A stretch of 64,000 nucleotides of DNA from Methanobrevibacter sp. (GTDB lineage Archaea > Methanobacteriota > Methanobacteria > Methanobacteriales > Methanobacteriaceae). The translations under genes were made by a program, and so were the position numbers. This document shows, piece by piece, positions 28,663-37,039 of this stretch. Every line of letters begins with the position of its first letter. The first letter of the stretch is position 1. The notes below the pieces were generated by a model. It did no database searches and was not told the origin of the DNA. It saw nothing but the letters and a program-made list of their open reading frames with translations. The stretch spans positions 1 through 64,000 of the forward strand of contig JAFRFD010000008.1 in the NCBI GenBank assembly GCA_017434525.1. Direction: 5' to 3'.

Positions 28663-29202
28663 TTAATTAGTTTTTGTTAATTTATCAATAATTTCTTGAT
28701 ATTTTTCATTTTGTAATTTTAAGCTAATGACATTGGTTTTATTGGATTTGACAATCTCTTCTTTGGATTTAATCAAATTTGAAATTTGTTCATCTTGTTT
28801 TTCAATAATCATGTCTTTTTGTTTGAGCAAATCCTCGTAGGATTTGGAGATTTTCCTAATCTGAACTTCCAAGTTTTCGGTGTTTGCATTTAATTGCGCC
28901 TTATAATCATCAATCAATGACCTTAAATATTTTACCTGATCCTGTTTATCTGCAATGATTGAATCCTTTTCTTTTAGTTTTTCTGTTAAATCATCCAATT
29001 CCCTCATTCTTGATTTATCATAGTCTATCTTGGTGTCCAATTTGTCTTCTAAGTTTTTCTTTTCGTATTTGAGTTTAGTGGAATACAACTTTAACTTATT
29101 GATCTCTTCGGTTTTATCCTGAAGTTCCATATTCAGCTCATCTATTTCGGCATTCTTAAGTTCCAATTCATATCTTAAATCATCCAAACTTTCTTGTGAC
29201 AT
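28663..29202 (-). CDS. predicted coiled-coil protein
   Basis: This 179-residue protein is almost entirely heptad-patterned and charged, with Lys 15-20% and many Leu, Ile and Glu. It runs from MSQESLDDLRYELELKNAEI to KYQEIIDKLTKTN. There is no signal peptide, membrane segment or cysteine. I do not recognise a family beyond coiled coil. It sits 24 bp upstream of pyrD on the same strand and diverges from nop5. Its role is unknown. Confidence 0.65.
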   Translation of the reverse strand: MSQESLDDLRYELELKNAEIDELNMELQDKTEEINKLKLYSTKLKYEKKNLEDKLDTKIDYDKSRMRELDDLTEKLKEKDSIIADKQDQVKYLRSLIDDYKAQLNANTENLEVQIRKISKSYEDLLKQKDMIIEKQDEQISNLIKSKEEIVKSNKTNVISLKLQNEKYQEIIDKLTKTN

Positions 29203-29308
29203 GATAACAATTCCAAAAAATAGTAAATATCTATAAATTTAATTTAAATTTCAATTAAATTAAATCTTTTCATAATGTTTATTAAAAATAAAAAAAATAT
29301 TTTATTTC

Positions 29309-30460
29309 ATGCAATGTTATATAACCTACTCAATTAAGGGATTTTTAGCATTTAATGATGAAAATGAGCTAATTTGTGAAAAATTATTTCCAGAAGATGA
29401 AATAATTAATAGATTGGCGGAAATCACAGAAAAACAAATTGTGGCTGAAGAACTTGAAATAATTGAAGAAGTCTCAAAAGATTATGATGAAATAATTATT
29501 GAATCAAATAAAAGGTTATCAGATTATTCCTGCGAGAAAATAAGAATTCAAACCCCCAATCAGGGAGGAGAATACTTAAGAAGCAACTATGACAAATTCG
29601 GTTTAAATGATGAAGACATAACCGAAATCTATCAAAGGCTGGCCATCTACAAGATTAAAAAGGAATCCGCAAGTGAAGACAAACATTTAATTCAGGCTAT
29701 AAATTCCATAGACGAAATAGATGAAACAATCTCTAAATTGATTGAAAGAATTAGGGAATGGTATGCATTATATTTCCCTGAAATGGATGTAATAAAAAAC
29801 AACGAAACCTACATCAAATTAATATCACAAAACAAAACTAAAGAAAACATCATGGAAGCCAAACCAGATGCCTTCCCAAGCAATGTCTTAGATTTAGAAG
29901 AAGATATTAATCCATTGGATTTGGAAATAATGAACAGATATGCAAATTCCATATTTGAACTTCAAAAAACAAGAAAGGAAATTGAAGAATATATTGACAG
30001 CAAAATGGAAGCAATTGCACCCAATTTAAGATTGCTTGTCGGATCATCACTCGGTGCCAAGCTGATTTCACATGCAGGAGGACTTAAAAGACTTGCAACT
30101 TACCCTTCAAGTACAGTTCAAATCATGGGTGCTGAAAAAGCGTTATTCAGGCATTTAAAAAGTGGAGACAGGCCCCCTAAATACGGATTAATCTATCAAC
30201 ACCCTCAAGTAAGGGGCGCTAAATGGTGGAATCGTGGAAAAATCGCACGTATGCTTGCAGGTAAAATATCACTAGCAGTTAGACGAGACGTTTTTACAAA
30301 AACATTTGATGAAAATGCATTTAACGATTTTATCGAAAAAGTAGAGGAAATTGAGAAAAACAATCCGTTTCCAACAAAGACAACTAAAAAACGAAACGAA
30401 GAAAAAGGCAAATCTAAAAATAAAAAGAGAAAAGGCAAAAAAAGAAAGAAAAGGAGATAG
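29309..30460 (+). CDS. nop5: C/D-box RNP protein Nop5 (Nop56/58-like)
   Basis: This 383-residue protein is the archaeal Nop5 scaffold of the C/D-box methylation-guide RNP. It has an N-terminal domain that binds fibrillarin, a central coiled coil (about 110-215), and the Nop domain with LLVGSSLGAKLISHAGGLKRLA near 240-262 and GAEKALFRHLKSGDRPPKYGLIY near 272-295, including the conserved GAEKALF. A Lys/Arg-rich tail (about residues 352-383) follows, which probably touches RNA. No Shine-Dalgarno sequence precedes ATG 29309, so it may be leaderless. flpA starts 3 bp later. Confidence 0.94.
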   Translation: MQCYITYSIKGFLAFNDENELICEKLFPEDEIINRLAEITEKQIVAEELEIIEEVSKDYDEIIIESNKRLSDYSCEKIRIQTPNQGGEYLRSNYDKFGLNDEDITEIYQRLAIYKIKKESASEDKHLIQAINSIDEIDETISKLIERIREWYALYFPEMDVIKNNETYIKLISQNKTKENIMEAKPDAFPSNVLDLEEDINPLDLEIMNRYANSIFELQKTRKEIEEYIDSKMEAIAPNLRLLVGSSLGAKLISHAGGLKRLATYPSSTVQIMGAEKALFRHLKSGDRPPKYGLIYQHPQVRGAKWWNRGKIARMLAGKISLAVRRDVFTKTFDENAFNDFIEKVEEIEKNNPFPTKTTKKRNEEKGKSKNKKRKGKKRKKRR

Positions 30461-30463
30461 GCC

Positions 30464-31105
30464 ATGAATGTTTATTTTAAAGATGGGAATGTAGCAACTA
30501 AAAATTTGACTCCCGGAATTTCAGTCTATGGAGAAGAATTGATTAATGAAGGAGAGGAATATAGGATATGGAATCCTAGACGCTCAAAATTGGCTGCAGC
30601 CCTTTTAAATGGATTAGAAAATCTAGAGATTCTGGACACTTCAAAGGTCCTATATTTAGGTGCATCAACTGGAACAACAGTTTCACATATTTCTGACATT
30701 GTAATTAATGGAAGAGTATATGCCGTTGAATTTTCACCCACAACAGCGAAAAAATTAGTTCAACTCTCAAGACAAAGACCTAATATTGCTCCGATTTTAG
30801 GTGATGCAACCAAACCCAAAGGATATTTGAACATTGCTGAAAAAGTGGACTTAGTTTACTGTGACGTAGCCCAGCCAACACAAAGTGAATTGTTTATGAA
30901 AAACATGAATTTATTCGCAAAGGATGATGGTGTTGGTCTTTTAATGATAAAAGCTAGAAGTATTGATGTAGTACAAAAGCCAAAAAAGATATTCAAGGAA
31001 CAAGAAAAGAAATTGAAAGAGAAAGGCTTTAAAATTATTGAAAAAGTAAAACTGGAACCTTACGAAAAAGACCATATTGCTTTTTTGATAGAAAAAAATT
31101 TTTAA
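30464..31105 (+). CDS. flpA: fibrillarin-like rRNA/tRNA 2'-O-methyltransferase
   Basis: This 213-residue SAM methyltransferase is the catalytic subunit of the C/D-box RNP. Landmarks: EYRIWNPRRSKLAAALLNG near 35-53, SAM-binding VLYLGASTGTTVSHISD near 63-79, VYAVEFSPTTAKKL near 88, and DLVYCDVAQPTQ near 126-137. The catalytic K-D-K-H-type residues are compatible with KARSIDV and the Asp of CDV. GGAGAT in the end of nop5 is its ribosome binding site, so the pair is translationally coupled. A repeat copy begins at its stop codon. Confidence 0.95.
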   Translation: MNVYFKDGNVATKNLTPGISVYGEELINEGEEYRIWNPRRSKLAAALLNGLENLEILDTSKVLYLGASTGTTVSHISDIVINGRVYAVEFSPTTAKKLVQLSRQRPNIAPILGDATKPKGYLNIAEKVDLVYCDVAQPTQSELFMKNMNLFAKDDGVGLLMIKARSIDVVQKPKKIFKEQEKKLKEKGFKIIEKVKLEPYEKDHIAFLIEKNF

Positions 31106-31200
31106 AAAAAAATCACCTCATTTTTGAGTGATGATGGCAAAAAATAGTTCTGAGAATTAAAAAATTACTACTAAAATCGCAAAAAAAAGTATTACTCAAA
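31094..31200 (+). repeat. flanking direct repeat, copy 1
   Basis: From the end of flpA to about 31200 the sequence aligns with 35735-35845 beyond the adhesin gene. Shared blocks include AAAAATCACCTCATTTTTGA, AATTACTAC and AAAAGTATTACTC. The TCACCTCATTTTTGAGTGA part (31113-31131) can form a small hairpin and may also terminate flpA. Compared by eye, roughly three quarters of the bases agree. Confidence 0.6.
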
Positions 31201-31321
31201 TACTTAAGAAAATATATCAAACATCTTCTAGCCACTCAGTAGCCAATATTAGAACCGAACATACGTTTTGTAATTATCTAATACTCCCTTTTTAGAGAAC
31301 AATGAATTTTTCTTAAAAATA

Positions 31322-31386
31322 AGTTTTATATGCTATTTAAACAAAAATATATATTAACTTTTTATACAATAGGAGGAATTTTTATT
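31322..31386 (+). promoter_or_regulatory. promoter and AGGAGG site of the large adhesin, with ATT at the start position
   Basis: TTTTATATG at 31324-31332 is the best TATA box and predicts transcription start near 31352. AGGAGG at 31371-31376 is a consensus Shine-Dalgarno sequence. The codon at the expected start position, 7 nt later, is ATT (31384-31386). The nearest upstream in-frame ATG (31330) lies inside the TATA box, before the predicted transcript start. Confidence 0.65.
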
Positions 31387-34300
31387 AAACATAAGGTCAT
31401 AATAGCTACGATGATTTTATTTGCTTTAATCAGCTTATCTTGCATAAGTGCAGCAGACAACAATGCGCCTGCTGAAATAATAGCGCAGGATAATGGCATT
31501 AATGCTGATGAAACAGTAGCACAAACCCATTTATCTGCTGAAGAAAAATTAACAGATGGAGAAAATGATATAAGCGATTTTTCAACTTTAAATACAGAAA
31601 TTGCAAACTCGACAACAGACACAATACAATTAACAAAAAATTACACTTATAATCCTGAAAAGGATTTGAATTATACAACTGGAATCGTGATTGACAAAAC
31701 CGGTTTTACCATTGATGGACAAGGACACACAATCAATGGAGCAGGACTTGCAAGAATATTCAATATTACTGCAAATATGGTTACATTAAAAAACATTAAC
31801 TTCATAAATGGTTTTTCTGAGTCCGGAGGAGCAATTATTTGTGAAAATACTACTTTAAAAATTACAAACTGTAATTTTACGAATAACACTGCCAAAAATG
31901 GTGGAGCAATATACTTTAACGGTGAAGTTAATAATGCCACAGTTCTTGGTTGTTTTAAGGACAATAATGCTGAAAGGGCAGGTGGAGCAATATACATTAA
32001 AGGAAAATCTATGAATAATAATTTTTCATCCCAGTTCTATGACAATAATGCAAAAAAAGCCAGTGGAGGAGCAATATTTTTCTACAATGTGGCTGAAAAC
32101 AACAGTTTTGAAAGCGTTTTCAGGAACAATTACGCACTCTATGGTGGTGCAATCTTTTTTTACAAAAAGGCAAATGATAATAAATTTAACTCAAACTTCT
32201 CATTCAATGTTGCCGAATCATGCGGAGGGGCAATATTTTTCTACAACACTACAAATAACAATAAATTTACCGGTTATTTCACAAGCAACAGTGCTTTAGG
32301 AAAAGTTGACCCATTAGTTGGAAATGGTGGAGCAATAACATTTAAGGATGTGTCAACAAACAACATATTCACCGGTGATTTTATAAACAATACAGCAGCC
32401 CTGAACGGTGGGGGAGTAAACTATCGCCAAACTCCTCACAACATAACATTCAACGGCAATTTCATCGGCAATAATGCTCCTAGTGGCGGAGGAGTTAATT
32501 TCTTTGAAAGCTTTGAAAACGTAATATTCAATGGAGAATTTATTGGCAACTCTGCAATTAACGGCGGTGCAATAGCTGCTGGTGAGGGAACTATTAAAGA
32601 AGTTTCATTTAAGAATAACTGCGCTGAAAATGGTGGAGCAATTTATTTCGCTAATGTGAGCGAGATTATGAATTGTAATTTTACAGCCAACACTGCAAGC
32701 AATGGTCGTGCTGGTGCAGTTTACTTTTATAGTACAGGTAATGTGACAAATTGTAATTTCATAAAAAACACCGCAAATGATGATGGTGGTGCAGTTTACT
32801 TCAATAGTTCCGGTTCTATTGAAAAGTGTATTTTTACTGATAACTCTGCTCGTTATGGTGGTGCAGTTTACTTCATTGGTAATGGTGAATTGATAGATTG
32901 TAATTTTGCTGGTAACACTGCAAACCGTAGCGGTGGTGCTGTCTGGATGTATTCAGGTAATGTGACACAATGTAGTTTTACTGATAACACTGCAATCCGT
33001 GATGGTGGTGCTGTCAAGATGTATTCCGGTAATGTGACAGATTGTACTTTTGCTGGTAACGATGCAATCCGTGATGGTGGTGCGCTTTACTTTAAAGAAA
33101 ATGGTGCTGTGGAAAACTGTAATTTTACCAACAACACTGCTTCTGATTATGGAGGTGCCATTGACTTTGAAGGAAATAGTATTGTGACAAATTGTAATTT
33201 CACAAACAATAAAGCAGGTGAAAAAGGCGGTGCACTATATGTCAAAGAAAGTTTTGCAGATGTTGTGAACAGTTCATTTGCACAAAACAATGCTCCAACC
33301 GGAGGAGCCATCTATGTTGACATATCTAAATTAAATATAGACAACTCCAGTTTTGCACAAAACAGGGCATTCGAAGGAGGAGCAATCTATAATGAAAAAT
33401 TTGTTGGAATTAGTGTAACAAACACCCACTTTGCACAAAACAGTGCAAAATATGGAGGAGTAATCCGTAATGAGGGAGGCAGTTTAACAATAAAAGATGC
33501 AAATTTCACAGATAATGATGCGGGCTACAACGGAGGAGTAATCTACAATTCTGGAGATATAGAAATCTTTAACTCTTTATTTGCAAACAACAGTGCAAGA
33601 TATGGAGGAGCAATCAGCCATTACGATCAGAAAATAATTATAAATGACTCCCTATTTACAAACAACACCGCATCACAATACGGTGGAGCAATCAACAATG
33701 ACAACGGTGAAATAGAAATAACAAACACCAACTTCACAAAAAACACCGCAACATACGGCGGAGCAATCGAAAACAGATATTACCTGGACATGGACAATTG
33801 CAGACTGGAAAACAACAATGCACCATATGGTGGAGCAATCGATAATGACAGAGGGGAAGCAGATATTCAAAACAGCCAATTTGTAAACAACACCGCATCA
33901 CGATACGGTGGAGCAATCTATAACGATTATGGCAAAACAAGCATTACAGACTCAGACTTCACACAGAACACCGCAAGATACGGTGGAGCAATCTATAGTG
34001 ATGAGGGTAAAATGGGAATAACAAATGCCAACTTCACACAAAACACTGCAGACTACAGTGGTGGAGCAGTCTATACTTGGGGAAGTGATATGACAATAAC
34101 AGACTCCAAATTTGCAAACAACACTGCAAAAGAATATGGTGGAGCATTGGACAACGGCGGTGAAACAACCATAACAAACTCCCAATTTACAAACAATAAT
34201 GCCAAATATGGTGGGGCAATCTATAATGATGAAACATTAACAATAAAAAACACAGTACTGGAAAACAACGCTGCATCAGAATCAGGCGGAGCAATTGAAA

Positions 34301-35262
34301 CCTACAGCGATATGACCATCAGCGATTCACAGTTCATAGGCAATGGTGAAAATTGCATCAATGTTGAATATGAAGCCAAATTAACTTTAAATAACGTTTC
34401 AAGCGATGCACCATTGGTAAACGATACAATTACCATGGAGATTCTTGAAGCTAAAGATGTTGTCTACGACAATGACATCATCATTAAAGTTCAGGTAAAC
34501 AGCAGTGCCATAGCTCCATTGAACAGCGGTAAAATGGTTGTTAAGATCAATGGTATTGAATATAGTGCTGATTTGAAAGATGGAATCGCAACACTTGTCA
34601 TTCCTAACTTGAATGCTGGAACTTACAATGCCAATGTTACATACATTGACAACAACGTCACAAGAGCAGAAATTCCTGTCAATTTCACTGTAAACAAAAA
34701 AGACATCATAATCAATGCTAAAAATGCAGCATATGTCATCAACTACGGCGGAACATACAAAGTCAGTTTCAAAAATGTGGCTGACGGCACTAAAGTAACA
34801 TTTACATTAAAGGGCAAGAAGATCGGCACAGCTATCGTCAAAAATGGAGTTGCTTCAATCAATTTGACTGCAAAAATCCTGAAAACCGCTAAAGCAGGTG
34901 TTAAAAAACTCATTGTCCAAGTTAACAATGCAAATTACAATCCTGTAATCAAAAAAGTTAAAATCACAATCAACAAGGAAAAGACAAAAATCGCCGCCAA
35001 ATCAAAAGCTTACAAGAGCACCGTGAAAGTCAAGAAATACACTGTTGCTTTGAAAAACAGCAAAAACAAAGCCTTGAAAAAAATGAGAGTTTACTTGATA
35101 GTTAAAGGTAAGACATACAGTGCAATAACCGATAGCAAAGGAAAGGCAACATTTAAAATTACCAAATTAACCAAAAAAGGAACTCATAAAGCATTCGTTG
35201 TTTTTACGACAAACAAGTACTACAACAAAGCAATCATGAAAGTTAAAATTAAAATAGTGTAG
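31384..35262 (+). CDS. large adhesin-like protein, beta-helix repeats plus Ig-like C-terminus
   Basis: About 1,292 residues if translation begins at ATT 31384 (I/M-KHKVIIATMILFALIS, a classic signal peptide). After a short N-terminal domain comes a long right-handed beta-helix region (about 140-980) with some 33 repeats of the form NNTAxxYGGAIYN, like chlamydial Pmp and other parallel beta-helix proteins. It ends with two Lys-rich Ig-like domains (about 1,000-1,292), as in adhesin 1. The protein is secreted and likely wall-bound, with no sortase motif. The next ATG (31411) would remove the charged start of the signal peptide. It is flanked by direct repeats. Confidence 0.85.
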   Translation: MKHKVIIATMILFALISLSCISAADNNAPAEIIAQDNGINADETVAQTHLSAEEKLTDGENDISDFSTLNTEIANSTTDTIQLTKNYTYNPEKDLNYTTGIVIDKTGFTIDGQGHTINGAGLARIFNITANMVTLKNINFINGFSESGGAIICENTTLKITNCNFTNNTAKNGGAIYFNGEVNNATVLGCFKDNNAERAGGAIYIKGKSMNNNFSSQFYDNNAKKASGGAIFFYNVAENNSFESVFRNNYALYGGAIFFYKKANDNKFNSNFSFNVAESCGGAIFFYNTTNNNKFTGYFTSNSALGKVDPLVGNGGAITFKDVSTNNIFTGDFINNTAALNGGGVNYRQTPHNITFNGNFIGNNAPSGGGVNFFESFENVIFNGEFIGNSAINGGAIAAGEGTIKEVSFKNNCAENGGAIYFANVSEIMNCNFTANTASNGRAGAVYFYSTGNVTNCNFIKNTANDDGGAVYFNSSGSIEKCIFTDNSARYGGAVYFIGNGELIDCNFAGNTANRSGGAVWMYSGNVTQCSFTDNTAIRDGGAVKMYSGNVTDCTFAGNDAIRDGGALYFKENGAVENCNFTNNTASDYGGAIDFEGNSIVTNCNFTNNKAGEKGGALYVKESFADVVNSSFAQNNAPTGGAIYVDISKLNIDNSSFAQNRAFEGGAIYNEKFVGISVTNTHFAQNSAKYGGVIRNEGGSLTIKDANFTDNDAGYNGGVIYNSGDIEIFNSLFANNSARYGGAISHYDQKIIINDSLFTNNTASQYGGAINNDNGEIEITNTNFTKNTATYGGAIENRYYLDMDNCRLENNNAPYGGAIDNDRGEADIQNSQFVNNTASRYGGAIYNDYGKTSITDSDFTQNTARYGGAIYSDEGKMGITNANFTQNTADYSGGAVYTWGSDMTITDSKFANNTAKEYGGALDNGGETTITNSQFTNNNAKYGGAIYNDETLTIKNTVLENNAASESGGAIETYSDMTISDSQFIGNGENCINVEYEAKLTLNNVSSDAPLVNDTITMEILEAKDVVYDNDIIIKVQVNSSAIAPLNSGKMVVKINGIEYSADLKDGIATLVIPNLNAGTYNANVTYIDNNVTRAEIPVNFTVNKKDIIINAKNAAYVINYGGTYKVSFKNVADGTKVTFTLKGKKIGTAIVKNGVASINLTAKILKTAKAGVKKLIVQVNNANYNPVIKKVKITINKEKTKIAAKSKAYKSTVKVKKYTVALKNSKNKALKKMRVYLIVKGKTYSAITDSKGKATFKITKLTKKGTHKAFVVFTTNKYYNKAIMKVKIKIV
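31820..34310 (+). repeat. coding tandem repeats of the beta-helix adhesin
   Basis: About 33 imperfect units of 60-80 bp each encode a GGAI-type turn. From about 33480 to 34250 the units are most alike, with repeated GGTGGAGCAATC cores. This makes the stretch prone to recombination and length change. Confidence 0.8.
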
Positions 35263-35293
35263 ATGCAACACGCATCTACCCCCATTCTTTTTT
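35259..35293 (+). terminator. hairpin terminator of the large adhesin gene
   Basis: GTAGATGC (35259-35266) and GCATCTAC (35272-35279) form a perfect 8-bp stem with loop AACAC, followed by CCCCATTC and a run of eight T. Confidence 0.8.
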
Positions 35294-35728
35294 TTCTGGT
35301 ACAATCAACAATTATCCTTTAAATTTACCACTCTCTCTGATAATTTTGATAAAACTGATAGGATTTTAAGGAATCTATCAAAAAAAATAAATTTCCCACC
35401 ATTAAATAAAAATCAAAGGATTCAAATGGATTTAATTTTTTAGGACATTGCCAAAAAGAAAGAATACTAATCAATAGCCAAAAAAGTATCCCCACAATAC
35501 CCCAATAAATATCAAGACATCATAAACCACATAGATTAAATCATTTGAAAATTGCATCAGATAAAAAAGACAATCATTAATTTCACAAATAAGACCATCC
35601 AAATCAAGAACTTATAAAATCTTAAATTGAAATTAAAAGACTATTAAAAGAAAACATGATATAAAGTTTTTAAAATTAATCAAATCGTAAAATAAGACTA
35701 GTACAAAAAAGGCAATAATGCAATGCCT

Positions 35729-35866
35729 ATGAAAGAAAAATTTTTAAAAAAAATCACCTCATTTTTGAGTGACAATCAGCGAAAAAATAGCTTAGAGAAA
35801 TATAAAAAATTACTACAAAAATTGCTGAAAAGTATTACTCCAATAGCTTTATATACTAAAAAATAA
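35729..35866 (+). CDS. possible small cationic protein, 45 residues
   Basis: An uninterrupted frame from ATG 35729 (or ATG 35723, adding two residues) to TAA encodes MKEKFLKKITSFLSDN followed by a Lys/Leu-rich stretch and ending ALYTKK. It is strongly basic, could form an amphipathic helix and has no Cys. No good ribosome binding site is seen. The equivalent frame in the first repeat copy is broken by TAG and TGA, so this may be a chance or relic frame. Confidence 0.25.
   Translation: MKEKFLKKITSFLSDNQRKNSLEKYKKLLQKLLKSITPIALYTKK
35731..35850 (+). repeat. flanking direct repeat, copy 2
   Basis: This matches copy 1 at 31094-31200, with the same hairpin (TCACCTC...GAGTGA), AATTACTAC and AAAAGTATTACTC blocks in the same order and orientation. 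The copies bracket the large adhesin gene. Confidence 0.6.
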
Positions 35867-35879
35867 AATATAAAATATG

Positions 35880-36000
35880 CTAATGCAAATAAAATAAAAG
35901 TTCATTTAAACGTCCTTTAGGTGGATTCACTCTATTAATCACTCCATTTAACTAAAGCCTAAAGGCATGAACTTATTTTATTGAAAAACTCTTTTTTATC
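35880..36000 (+). ncRNA. candidate structured small RNA
   Basis: TTTATATAC at 35848-35856 would start transcription near 35878. The transcript could fold with AAGTTCAT/ATGAACTT (35898-35905 with 35967-35974, extended by A-rich/T-rich arms) as the outer stem and CCTTTAGG/CCTAAAGG (35914-35921 with 35958-35965) as the inner stem. TGGA/TCCA may extend it. CTAAAG at 35952-35957 offers a rival pairing for the inner arm. A T-run at 35991-35997 could end it. No C/D-box motifs or fitting ORF are seen. Expression is not shown by sequence. Confidence 0.4.
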
Positions 36001-36388
36001 AAAATTATTTTCAAAGATTAATATCCATATTTTATTCGAAAAAGTATTACTAAATTGAGCTCGATATTGGATAAGAAAATATGCTTGAAACTGAAATATT
36101 CTATGATTAAATTAAACATATCAAAAACAATATTGAACTAAAAATTTAATCAAAATTTAAAAATAAAATTTATAGAAAAGGATAACAAAAAATTAAAAGA
36201 AAAATATTAAGCTTTAGAGAATTCATGTTTTTCAATAATGCCACAAACTATAACCCTCATTTTTTTAACTCCAGATATAATTAAACTTATACATGATTCG
36301 ATTTCTATAAAAATAAAATAACAATAATTGAAAATAAGATAAGGATGTGAAAAAATAAAACTATCTATGAAGAGAGATATAGATTAGA

Positions 36389-37039
36389 CTATAACTTTTT
36401 TGAAATTACGTCACAAATTGTTTTTGCAATTTCTTTTTTGGAAGCTAAAGGGACAGAAACAACATCATCATCAACAATCAAAACCTCGTTGCTGTCTGAT
36501 CCGAAATGACAATCATTTTTTGAAATGTCATTAGCAATAACCAAATCTGTTCCCGCATCGGAAATCTGCCTTCTTGCACAACCGATGATATCCTCACGGG
36601 AAATATTAAATTCAGCTTTGAAACCTACTAAAAAAATATCCGGATTAATCTTTTTAATCTGGCGAATAATTTTTGTCGTTGGCTTAAGATTTAAAAAAAG
36701 AGAACTGCTTGAATCAATTTTTTTATCAGACTTTTGCCTAAATTCAAAATCGGAAACTGCTGCGGTTGAAATGAATATGTCATAATCAGGAATTAAACTT
36801 AAAACCACATCATTCATCTCAGCACTAGTTTCAACACGAACCACATCAAAAACAGATGGAATGTCAACACTCACGTTAGCTACAACCAATTTTAAGTCAG
36901 CCCCCCTAATGTAGGCTTCCTTTGCAAGTTCCAAACCCATCTTTCCAGAGGACTTATTAGTAATTCCCCTTACAGAATCAATAGGTTCATAAGTTCCTCC
37001 GAGACTTATTAAAACTTTTTTTCCTTTAATAATATCAAT
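36389..37039 (-). pseudogene. coaB: phosphopantothenate-cysteine ligase domain (CoaB), frame-separated from CoaC
   Basis: The reading frame encodes the whole CoaB (DFP) domain: GKKVLISLGG, TYEPIDSVRGITN, SSGKMGLELAKEA, then STAAVSDFE near its middle and DLVIANDIS near the end. The first conserved part lies upstream of the first usual start codon (ATG 36940), inside a frame with no ATG, GTG or TTG. CoaC ends at a TGA at 37037-37035. Removing one T in GATTGAT (near 37037-37038) joins the two as NLNKD-DIIKGKKVL, the normal CoaBC order. So this is a one-base frameshift, a sequencing error, or a separate gene using an ATT start. Confidence 0.8.

Larger units (their letters stand above)
35294..36388. 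other. 1.1-kb gene-poor region
   Basis: This is the longest stretch without a conserved gene. It holds the second flanking repeat (about 35731-35850), a 45-codon ORF, a candidate structured RNA (about 35880-36000) and a third AGTATTACT at 36043-36051. Between 35440 and 35640 short Lys/Asn-rich reading frames broken by stops look like decayed coding sequence, but no family is recognisable. From 36060 to 36388 I see only AT-rich sequence. Confidence 0.6.

Noticed and set aside
31330..31383. ATG 31330 as start of the large adhesin
   Set aside because: It lies within the TATA box, would put MLFKQKYILTFYTIGGIF before the signal peptide, and has no ribosome binding site.
33673..34185. Antisense frames rich in Cys and Val opposite the adhesin repeats
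   Set aside because: They are mirror translations of the tandem repeat and share its periodicity.
33400..34300. Regular repeats that might suggest a CRISPR array
   Set aside because: They are in frame, degenerate and encode the GGAI beta-helix repeats of the adhesin; there are no constant repeats with unique spacers.
35440..35640. Decayed transposase upstream of repeat copy 2
   Set aside because: Short frames such as QYPNKYQDIINHID look coding-like but are broken by stops and match no family I can name, so no mobile element is called.
35880..36000. C/D-box or H/ACA guide RNA
   Set aside because: No RUGAUGA/CUGA boxes are present and no clear ACA box follows the stem, so only a generic structured RNA is proposed.
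36389..36940. Stand-alone coaB starting at ATG 36940
   Set aside because: This start would remove the nucleotide-binding GKKVLISLGG segment, which is intact upstream in the same frame.
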